Shown piece after piece: positions 1 to 5,292 of a stretch of 14,282 nucleotides of DNA. The DNA is taken from assembly GCA_035552275.1 (NCBI GenBank), contig DASZLR010000092.1:1-14282 (forward strand), written 5' to 3'. The notes beneath the pieces were generated by a model. The model ran no database searches. It saw only the letters and a program-made list of their open reading frames with translations, and was not told the origin of the DNA. Made by a program: the position numbers and the translations under genes. Within the stretch, counting starts at the first letter, position 1. Each line of letters begins with the position of its first letter. Origin of the DNA: DASVLX01 sp035552275 (lineage in GTDB: Bacteria > Actinomycetota > Actinomycetes > Mycobacteriales > Pseudonocardiaceae).

Positions 1-393
1 CCACTGCATCAGCGCGAGGATCACCACCACGATCCCGTACGGATCGGACAGCGCCGTGGCAGCAGCGCCATCGCGACGGCCGCCAACAGGCTCAGGCCGA
101 CGCCGGACACCACGGCCGCCGACCGCACGCCGCGAATCCGACCACCACCAGAACACTGACCAGCGCGGCCAGCAGCGCCTGCTGTGCCGCAGAAACCGCG
201 GATCGGTGGCGGCGACCTGCGCCAGCAGCAAATACAGCAACCCCAGAAAGGGGCACAGGGTGAGCACACCGAAGTAGCACGCAGCGCCCGCTGTCCGGTG
301 CATTCCGGCGGCGTAATACTCGTGCCGGGCTGCGAGGGCTCGGCGGGAAAGCGGCCGCTGAAGGGTGCGGTCCAAGATCGCCGGAAGGCCCAC
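1..393 (-). pseudogene. Frameshifted membrane-protein gene, runs off the window edge
   Basis: Product not recognised. Reading leftwards from a GTG at 391-393, one frame gives a protein-like N-terminal part (ILDRTLQRPLSRRALAARHE) followed by a hydrophobic helix (FLGLLYLLLAQ). Near 190 the good coding signal moves to a second frame (QQALLAALVSVLVVVGFAAC), near 135 to a third (AAVVSGVGLSLLAAVAMALL), and near 60 back to the first (GIVVVILALMQW). Each shift is -1, as expected from three single-base losses, and each segment keeps GC-rich third positions in its own frame. Joined together they read as an integral membrane protein with about four helices. It lies 53 bp downstream of the HxlR gene on the same strand. 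It is either a decayed gene or an intact gene with base-call errors. The start codon is a guess, since no ATG or good ribosome-binding site is visible. Confidence 0.5.
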
Positions 394-446
394 GGCGCCA
401 GTCTCACACAGCGAATCGCCGAACCGCCGGCCGGTTCGCCGACCGA

Positions 447-848
447 CTACCGGCTGTTGACGCGGTCGAATTCGGCCTGGACGGTCAGGATGTCGGTGGC
501 GTGCCCGCGAATCCAGTCGAACAGGCCAGTCAGTGATTCGCTGGTTCCCTTGCCGACCGGGGTCAGCCCGTAGGTCACCTTGGGTGGCGTGGTCGGCTCG
601 ACGGTCCGCCACACCAGGCCATCCCGCACCAGCGTGCGCAGCGTCTGGGACAGCATCTTCTCGCTGATTCCCTCGATGCTCTCGCGCAGCTCGGAGAATC
701 GCAGATTCCGCCGCCGCAAGCACACCAGCACCCACACACCCCATCGGCTGGTGACATGGTCCAGCACGGTGCGCGCCGGACAGTCGACGTGAAACACCTC
801 ACTCAACTCGCGGGTGAGCGACTCCGCGAGCTGCTTTCCTTCCTCCAC
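447..848 (-). CDS. HxlR-family winged-helix transcriptional regulator, probably redox-sensing
   Basis: 133 residues, a normal length for HxlR/DUF24 proteins. The family signature follows Cys23: CPARTVLDHVTSRWGVWVLV, then the recognition region FSELRESIEGISEKMLSQTLRTL and the wing ending in YGLTPVG. A conserved N-terminal cysteine in this position is the sensor for quinones and electrophiles in QorR, YodB and HypR. The gene is divergent from an NmrA-type oxidoreductase, the same arrangement as qorR/qorB (ytfH/ytfG) in E. coli. It therefore probably represses both genes until Cys23 is oxidised; that is inference. The start is GTG (846-848), with TAAGCT six bases upstream and no convincing ribosome-binding site, so the transcript may be nearly leaderless. 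The family call is firm, the inducer is not known. Confidence 0.88.
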   Translation of the reverse strand: MEEGKQLAESLTRELSEVFHVDCPARTVLDHVTSRWGVWVLVCLRRRNLRFSELRESIEGISEKMLSQTLRTLVRDGLVWRTVEPTTPPKVTYGLTPVGKGTSESLTGLFDWIRGHATDILTVQAEFDRVNSR

Positions 849-854
849 GTACCG

Positions 855-904
855 AGCTTACCTCAAGGTATGTACTTACTAGAAGTAAGCGACGTTCCTA
901 CAGT
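855..904. promoter_or_regulatory. Divergent HxlR/NmrA promoter region with two palindromes
   Basis: The 63-bp gap between the two starts holds a 12-bp perfect palindrome TACCTCAAGGTA (859-870) and, four bases later, CTTACTAGAAGTAAG (875-889), an inverted repeat of 6-bp arms around 3 bases. Putative -10 boxes flank them: TACAGT (899-904) for the plus-strand gene, seven bases before its ATG, and TAAGCT (complement of 855-860) for the minus-strand gene, six bases before its GTG. The second palindrome covers the expected -35 position of the plus promoter, which suits a repressor. HxlR regulators bind TACT/AGTA-type inverted repeats, so the divergent regulator is the likely ligand. Confidence 0.65.
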
Positions 905-911
905 CGACACC

Positions 912-1727
912 ATGATTGTGGTGACTGGAGCTACCGGAAACATCGGACGACCACTGGTGCGGGCGCTGGCCGCCGCCGGCGAGCGGGTGACGGCGGTCTC
1001 CCGCCAGGCGGCCGAGCTACCCGACGGCGTGTCGCATCGGCGGGCCGACCTGGCCGAGCCGGAGAGCCTGCGGCCGGCGCTCGACAACGCGGAGGCGATG
1101 TTCCTCTTCCCTGGCGGCGCGGACCCGGACGGCATCGTCGATGTGGTCGAGGCCAGCGGGGTCCGGTCGGTGGTGCTGTTGTCCTCGCTCGGCGCGGCGA
1201 CCAGACCGCAGCTGTACGGCCAGTTTCGAGCGTACGAGGACGCCGTCGCCCAGTCCGGTCTGGAATGGACTGTGCTGCGGCCGGGCCTGTTCGACTCCAA
1301 CACGTTCCTGTGGGCGGAAACCGTTCGCACTCAGCGGACCGTCTTCGCGCCGTTCGGCGACCTCGGGCTGCCGGCCATCGATCCGGCCGACATCGGCGAA
1401 GTCGCGGCCGCCCTGCTGACCGCCGGCGAACATGTCGGCAAGATCTACGAGCTCACCGGGCCGACGCCGATCACCCCGCGCGAACAGACGGCGGCGATCA
1501 GCGAAGCGTTGGCCGCACCCGTTCGGTTCTTCGAGCAGAGCCGGGCGCAGGCGCGGGAGCAGATGCTGCGGTTCATGCCCGAACCGATCGTGGACGCCTC
1601 GCTTGCCGTGTTGGGTGGGCCATCGGACGCGGAAACGGCCGTGAGTCCTGAGGTCCAGCGGATTCTCGGCCGGGCGCCCCGCTCGTTCGCCGCGTGGGTG
1701 GCCCGCAACATCGAGCCGTTCCGGTGA
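912..1727 (+). CDS. NmrA-like NAD(P)-binding oxidoreductase (QorB type)
   Basis: 271 residues. The N-terminus MIVVTGATGNIGRPLV carries the Rossmann glycine motif TGATGNIG (residues 5-12). The middle VVLLSSLGA, followed by WTVLRPGLF, matches atypical short-chain dehydrogenases of the NmrA/QorB group, which lack the usual YxxxK catalytic pair. Such proteins act as NAD(P)H:quinone reductases or as redox sensors. The divergent HxlR gene supports a quinone or electrophile stress role. NmrA/epimerase genes are also one of the typical neighbours of ECF41 sigma factors (the COE set), and a sigma gene of that type lies at 2259. The start at ATG 912 is chosen because the Rossmann strand begins immediately. 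The reading frame is open further upstream to 756, but that part crosses the regulatory region. TACAGT lies seven bases before the ATG, so the transcript may be leaderless. Confidence 0.87.
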   Translation: MIVVTGATGNIGRPLVRALAAAGERVTAVSRQAAELPDGVSHRRADLAEPESLRPALDNAEAMFLFPGGADPDGIVDVVEASGVRSVVLLSSLGAATRPQLYGQFRAYEDAVAQSGLEWTVLRPGLFDSNTFLWAETVRTQRTVFAPFGDLGLPAIDPADIGEVAAALLTAGEHVGKIYELTGPTPITPREQTAAISEALAAPVRFFEQSRAQAREQMLRFMPEPIVDASLAVLGGPSDAETAVSPEVQRILGRAPRSFAAWVARNIEPFR

Positions 1728-1796
1728 CGATGATGTCATCGCAGGTCGAGTTGCTGTCCGGGTCTGTGGCGGCTGACCCAGCCGGACGGACCGCGC

Positions 1797-1826
1797 CCCG
1801 CGCGGATTGTCGACAATCCGCGCGGG
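1797..1826. terminator. Perfect 30-bp palindrome between convergent genes, likely bidirectional terminator
   Basis: The centre lies between 1811 and 1812. Pairing is perfect from 1797 to 1826, and after one mismatch two more pairs follow (1794-1829). As RNA it would form a 13-bp stem closed by a TCGA loop. The core GATTGTCGACAATC is the iterated motif also present at 2513 and 3483, extended here by CCCGCGCG/CGCGCGGG arms. It sits between the 3' ends of the NmrA gene (1727) and the VOC gene (1839), where a two-way terminator is expected. There is no U-tract, so intrinsic termination is not certain. Confidence 0.6.
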
Positions 1827-1838
1827 CCGTCAGGCCGC

Positions 1839-2177
1839 CTACTGCATGAGGCCGATCATGTTGCCGTCGACATCCTTGACGACGGCGATCAGCTTGCCCC
1901 CGCCGACGTCCGTGACGTCCTGGGCCGTCTCCCCGCCGGCCTCCAGCAGCGCCTTCACCTTGCCGTTGATGTCGTCAACGTTCCAGTAGCAGACCGCGCC
2001 GGTCAGGCCCTTGCCGTGGCCGTTCGGGTCCAGGCCGATTTCATGCCCCGCAGCGCGGAAGCCGACGTAGTACGGCTGGTCCACGTAGGGTTCGACGCCC
2101 AGAAGCTCCCGGTACAGGGCCGTGGCCTTGGCGAGATCCTGGACGGGGACGACGATCGTGTTCATGCCTTCGGTCAT
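1839..2177 (-). CDS. VOC (glyoxalase/bleomycin-resistance fold) family protein
   Basis: 112 residues, one vicinal-oxygen-chelate module of two beta-alpha-beta-beta-beta halves. The N-terminal half reads NTIVVPVQDLAKATALYREL, and the second half ends with VVKDVDGNMIGLMQ, both typical of the family. VOC proteins include glyoxalases, extradiol dioxygenases and antibiotic-binding proteins; this short form gives no clue to substrate. The start ATG (2175-2177) is preceded by a run of GGAGGAGGAG, one of the strongest ribosome-binding sites in the window. The gene is divergent from the ECF sigma gene, and its upstream strand carries TGTCACA with a TGTC box 16 bases downstream, so it may be a target of that sigma factor. 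Confidence 0.85.
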   Translation of the reverse strand: MTEGMNTIVVPVQDLAKATALYRELLGVEPYVDQPYYVGFRAAGHEIGLDPNGHGKGLTGAVCYWNVDDINGKVKALLEAGGETAQDVTDVGGGKLIAVVKDVDGNMIGLMQ

Positions 2178-2196
2178 GTCCGCTCCTCCTCCTGCT

Positions 2197-2258
2197 TGTC
2201 ACATCGCCGGCGCTCGGCCGGTCAGTGGTATGACAAGGCGCGACGGAGGAATGTGACA
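2197..2258. promoter_or_regulatory. Divergent ECF41-like promoters for the VOC gene and the sigma gene
   Basis: On the plus strand TGTCACA (2197-2203) is followed after 16 bases by GGTC (2220-2223), leading to the sigma gene at 2259. On the minus strand TGTCACA (complement of 2252-2258) is followed after 16 bases by TGTC (complement of 2232-2235), leading to the VOC gene; a weaker copy, TGTCATA-N16-CGCC, overlaps it. ECF41 sigma factors are reported to recognise TGTCACA and CGTC elements with this kind of spacing. The -35 matches are exact and the -10 matches are three of four. Confidence 0.6.
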
Positions 2259-3152
2259 GTGGACGACGGCAGCAACTATCAAGGGGACTGGCTGACGCGG
2301 CAATTCGAGTCGCATCGCGGCCATCTGCGGGCGGTGGCCTACCGGATGCTCGGCTCGGGCATGGAGGCCGATGACGCGGTCCAGGAGGCGTGGCTTCGGG
2401 TCAGCCGAGCCGACAGCAGCGCGGTGGAGAACCTGGGCGGATGGCTGACGACCATCGTGGCGCGGGTGTGCCTGAACATGTTGCAGGCGCGAACGTCCCG
2501 GCGCGAGGACCTGATTGTCGACAATCTGACAGATCCGGTCGCCGGCCCGCAGGATGGCGGCGACCCGGAGCACGAGGCGATCCAGGCCGATTCGGTCGGC
2601 GCGGCGCTGCTCGTGGTCCTGGAGACCTTGACACCGGCCGAGCGGCTGGCGTTCGTGTTGCACGACATGTTCGCGGTGCCGTTCGAGGAGATCGCGCCGA
2701 TCGTGCGGCGGTCTCCGGCGGCGGCCCGGCAACTCGCCAGTCGCGCGCGTCGTCGGGTGCAGGGCGCGGAGCCTGGTCCGGACGCGGACGCCACCCGCCA
2801 GCGGGAGATCGTCGGCGCGTTCCTCGCCGCCTCCCGCGGCGGCGATTTCGATGCGTTGGTGGCGCTGCTGGATCCGGACGCCGTCGTGCGTTCCGACGCC
2901 GCGGCCGTCAACATGGGCACTCCCGACAGCGAGATTCGCGGCGCCACGGCGGTGGCGCAGTTCTTCTCCGGCCGTGCCAAGTCCGCTCGACTGGCGCTGA
3001 TCGACGGCTCGGCCGGAGCGGTGTGGACATTGCGCGGCCGGCCGCAGGTGGTGTTCGACTTCACCGTCGCGGACGGCAAGATCGTCACGATCGCCTTCCT
3101 GGCCGACCCCGATTATCTGGACCGGCTCGACCTGGAGTTCCTCAGGAGCTGA
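2259..3152 (+). CDS. ECF RNA polymerase sigma factor with SnoaL-like C-terminal domain (SigJ/ECF41 type)
   Basis: 297 residues. Sigma region 2 spans about 10-80 (RAVAYRMLGSGMEADDAVQE), and region 4 about 120-167 (LTPAERLAFVLHDMFAVPFE, then a helix-turn-helix ending ARQLASRARRRV). Residues 180-297 form a SnoaL-like domain, the mark of ECF41/SigJ proteins, in which this extension replaces a separate anti-sigma factor as the regulator. The ECF41 NPDKL-like motif appears as ADPDYLDRL (282-290). The DGGGK motif is not conserved (SDAAAV, 212-217). The start is GTG 2259, eight bases after GGAGGA (2245-2250); GTG 2253 is too close to that site, and the longer open frame from 2016 is antisense to the VOC gene. 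The upstream TGTCACA element suggests autoregulation. The linker between regions 2 and 4 contains LIVDN, encoded by the iterated palindrome. Confidence 0.92.
   Translation: MDDGSNYQGDWLTRQFESHRGHLRAVAYRMLGSGMEADDAVQEAWLRVSRADSSAVENLGGWLTTIVARVCLNMLQARTSRREDLIVDNLTDPVAGPQDGGDPEHEAIQADSVGAALLVVLETLTPAERLAFVLHDMFAVPFEEIAPIVRRSPAAARQLASRARRRVQGAEPGPDADATRQREIVGAFLAASRGGDFDALVALLDPDAVVRSDAAAVNMGTPDSEIRGATAVAQFFSGRAKSARLALIDGSAGAVWTLRGRPQVVFDFTVADGKIVTIAFLADPDYLDRLDLEFLRS
2513..2526. repeat. Iterated palindrome GATTGTCGACAATC, copy inside the sigma gene
   Basis: Exact 14-bp palindrome, identical to the cores at 1805-1818 and 3483-3496. Here it encodes Leu-Ile-Val-Asp-Asn in the variable linker between sigma regions 2 and 4, using the AT-rich codons ATT and AAT that are otherwise uncommon in this window. 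Confidence 0.7.
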
Positions 3153-3183
3153 CGATCTTCCGAAGCGGGGCGGCGGCGCTCCA

Positions 3184-3200
3184 GCCGTGCCCCGCACGGC
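3184..3200 (+). terminator. Hairpin downstream of the sigma gene
   Basis: GCCGTGC (3184-3190), loop CCC, GCACGGC (3194-3200): a perfect 7-bp GC-rich stem 31 bp after the sigma stop and just before the next promoter. There is no U-tract, as is common in actinomycete terminators. Confidence 0.45.
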
Positions 3201-3225
3201 GGCCGGTCGGGCGGCTGAGCTGGGG

Positions 3226-3266
3226 TTGACACTCTTTTACTCAGGAGTATCCTTACTGCGAGTAAG
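3226..3266 (+). promoter_or_regulatory. Promoter and paired operators of the oxidoreductase operon
   Basis: The -35 box TTGACA (3226-3231) is followed after 16 bases by TATCCT (3248-3253) as a probable -10. A 12-bp palindrome TACTCAGGAGTA (3238-3249) fills the spacer, and CTTACTGCGAGTAAG (3252-3266) overlaps the -10 and start region. Both look like TetR-type operators. The second has the same arms and spacing as the palindrome at 875-889. No TetR gene lies in the window, so the regulator is encoded elsewhere or is the HxlR protein. Confidence 0.65.
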
Positions 3267-3291
3267 TTAGCTGATCGTGGTGGAGGTGACG

Positions 3292-4179
3292 ATGCCGGCG
3301 GAGCATGCGGAGCCGGACAATCTGGTCTTGCAGCCGCGAGACGTCCACTTCGACTGGGCCAACACCCCGATGCACTGGCTGCCGGGCGACCCGTTCGCCT
3401 CGCACCTGATCAATGTGCTGCACCTGCTGCTGCCCGAGGGAGAGCGGTGGTTCGTGCGGACGTTCCAGGAAGCACTTCCGCTGATTGTCGACAATCAGCT
3501 CCGCGAGGACGTGCTCGGCTTCATCGGCCAGGAGGCGATCCACGCGGAGACGCACGAGGCCGTGCTGCTCGAACAGTTGAAGGCGAAGGGGCTCGACCCG
3601 GCGCCGTATGTGCGGCAGGCCGAGTGGATCTTCCATCGGGTCCTCGCGCCCAAAGACGGCGCCAGCGAGCGCGAGCGGCACGAGCACCTGATCGAGCGGC
3701 TGTCCGTCATCGCCGCCATCGAGCACTTCACCGCCTACCTCGGCGACTTCGCGCTCAACGCGAAGGGCTGGGACGCGCCCGGTGTCGACCCGACGATGGT
3801 CGATCTGTTCCGCTGGCACGGCGCGGAAGAGGTCGAGCACCGCAGCGTCGCGTTCAACGTGGCCCGCTACTTCGACCGCCGCTACTTCCGCCGGGTCCGC
3901 GCGATGGCGCTGGCCGTGCTCGCGTTGTTGCTGTTGTTCGGGCGAGGTGTTCGGTTCCTCATGCTCAATGACCCGACCCTGCACGGAGCGGCCCACCAGC
4001 CCCGGTGGCGCGACTACTTCCGCGGCGTGCGGGCCGGCTCGCTGCCTTCGCTGCTCGGCTTGGCCATCTCGGTGCTGCGCTATTTCAAGCCCAGCTACCA
4101 CCCGACCCAGGAGGGCTCGACCGAGCAGGCGATCGCCTACCTCGCCACGTCTCCGGCGGCCCGCGCGGCCGCGCGGTGA
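3292..4179 (+). CDS. PF10118 'metal-dependent hydrolase' family protein with a ferritin-like diiron pattern
   Basis: 295 residues. The family name is metal-dependent hydrolase, but the visible residues look like a four-helix diiron carboxylate site: E51, E81-x-x-H84 (GFIGQEAIHAETHE), E144 (AAIEHFTAYL) and E180-x-x-H183 (WHGAEEVEHRSVAFNV). Ferritin-like oxygenases and acyl-ACP desaturases have the same order of ligands and similar spacing. A hydrophobic segment at about 204-222 may hold it at the membrane. The start is ATG 3292, five bases after GGAGG (3282-3286); an in-frame GTG at 3277 is the alternative. It is the first gene of a four-gene operon, and its stop overlaps the start of a flavin/[2Fe-2S] reductase (GTGA). 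That coupling suggests the pair is an oxygenase and its electron donor. The family call is firm; the oxygenase role is inference. Confidence 0.85.
   Translation: MPAEHAEPDNLVLQPRDVHFDWANTPMHWLPGDPFASHLINVLHLLLPEGERWFVRTFQEALPLIVDNQLREDVLGFIGQEAIHAETHEAVLLEQLKAKGLDPAPYVRQAEWIFHRVLAPKDGASERERHEHLIERLSVIAAIEHFTAYLGDFALNAKGWDAPGVDPTMVDLFRWHGAEEVEHRSVAFNVARYFDRRYFRRVRAMALAVLALLLLFGRGVRFLMLNDPTLHGAAHQPRWRDYFRGVRAGSLPSLLGLAISVLRYFKPSYHPTQEGSTEQAIAYLATSPAARAAAR
3480..3499. repeat. Iterated palindrome, copy inside the PF10118 gene
   Basis: A 20-bp perfect palindrome whose core GATTGTCGACAATC (3483-3496) is identical to those at 1805 and 2513. It encodes Leu-Ile-Val-Asp-Asn (residues 64-68), just before the conserved helix that carries the first ExxH, in the same frame as the copy in the sigma gene. 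Confidence 0.7.
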
Positions 4180-5282
4180 CCACTGTGGACAGCAGAGCTG
4201 ACGCCATCCCGCCGGACCTGTTCGGCCGACGGGACAAGGATCGATTCCTGACCGTGATGACCGGAATAGCCGATGTCTACACGCGACTGTTGCCGCGCTT
4301 CGGCCGGGTCGAGGAGCCGGAACCTGTGGTGGATCGGGAACTGCGGTTGGTGGTGGCCCAGCGCCGGGTGGAGGCCGAGGGCGTGGTCAGCCTGACCCTG
4401 GCGGCCGCCGCCGGCGGTGAGCTGCCCCGCTGGCAGCCCGGCTGCCACCTCGATCTGCACCTGGCCTCCGGACTTCGCCGGCAGTACTCGCTGTGCGGGG
4501 ATCCGGCCGACCGCAAGCACTATCGGATCGCGGTGCGCCGGCTGGACGCCGCCGGCGGTGGCTCCCGTGAGGTGCACGACGTGCTCACCGAGGGCAGCCC
4601 GATCACCGTGCGCGGCCCGCGCAACGCCTTTCCGTTGGTGCTGACCGGGCCGACGCTGTTCCTGGCCGGCGGCATCGGCATCACCCCGATCCTGCCGATG
4701 GCGCGGGAGGCCGCGCGGCGCGGTGTGGACTGGCGGGTGGTCTACACCGGACGGTCCCGGGACTCCATGCCGTTCCAGGACGAGCTGGCCCAGCTTGCTG
4801 AAATGTCCGGCAATCATCCGGACCGGGTGCTCGTACGACCCAACGATGAGTTCGGCATTCCGGACCCGGCCTGGCTGCTGGCGGACGCGCCGCGCGGCGG
4901 CGCGGTGTACGTGTGCGGTCCGCGGCGGATGCTCACCGGCGTGCGGGAGACCTTCGCCGACTGCGCGGCCACCGCCCTGCACTACGAGCGGTTCTCGCCG
5001 CCGCCAGTGGTGGACGGCACGCCGTTCGAGTTGGAGTTGGCGCGCTCCGGCACGGTGCTCGCGGTGCCGGCCGACCGGCCGGCGTTGGACGTACTGATCG
5101 ACGCGCGGCCGGATGTCGCGTACTCCTGCCGGCAGGGATTCTGCGGCACGTGCAAGGTGCGGGTGCTGGCCGGAGAGGCGGATCATCGGGACCGGCGGCT
5201 CACCGACGACCAGCGGGCGGCCGGCGACATGCTGATCTGCGTGTCGCGGGCGCACGGCGACCGCCTGGTGCTCGACCTTTAG
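4176..5282 (+). CDS. PDR/VanB-type oxidoreductase (flavin and NAD(P)H domains plus C-terminal [2Fe-2S] ferredoxin)
   Basis: 368 residues. The flavin-binding motif RQYSLCG is at 102-108, the nucleotide-binding GGIGITP at 165-171 and CGPRRM at 248-253. The C-terminal plant-type ferredoxin domain has the full cluster pattern C318-x4-C323-x2-C326-x28-C355 (CRQGFCGTC). This order is that of phthalate dioxygenase reductase and vanillate demethylase reductase, which pass electrons from NAD(P)H to an oxygenase. The N-terminal 50 residues (DLFGRRDKDRFLTVMTGIAD) precede the usual core. The start is GTG 4176, overlapping the upstream stop (GTGA), so translation is coupled to the diiron-like protein; the frame stays open upstream to 4005 but only antisense to and inside that gene. 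Its natural partner is probably the upstream protein, since no Rieske oxygenase lies nearby. Confidence 0.92.
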   Translation: MTTVDSRADAIPPDLFGRRDKDRFLTVMTGIADVYTRLLPRFGRVEEPEPVVDRELRLVVAQRRVEAEGVVSLTLAAAAGGELPRWQPGCHLDLHLASGLRRQYSLCGDPADRKHYRIAVRRLDAAGGGSREVHDVLTEGSPITVRGPRNAFPLVLTGPTLFLAGGIGITPILPMAREAARRGVDWRVVYTGRSRDSMPFQDELAQLAEMSGNHPDRVLVRPNDEFGIPDPAWLLADAPRGGAVYVCGPRRMLTGVRETFADCAATALHYERFSPPPVVDGTPFELELARSGTVLAVPADRPALDVLIDARPDVAYSCRQGFCGTCKVRVLAGEADHRDRRLTDDQRAAGDMLICVSRAHGDRLVLDL

Positions 5283-5292
5283 GGAGGCGGCC

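Noticed and set aside
2199..3197. Long minus-strand open frame (332 codons) opposite the sigma gene
   Set aside because: Arginine- and proline-rich, no domain, no ribosome-binding site; it is the usual GC-rich antisense shadow of a well-supported gene.
1797..3499. The iterated palindrome as a CRISPR or insertion-sequence repeat
   Set aside because: Copies are isolated, at irregular distances, without spacers, flanking duplications or a transposase; two are embedded in intact genes without adding length that breaks the fold.
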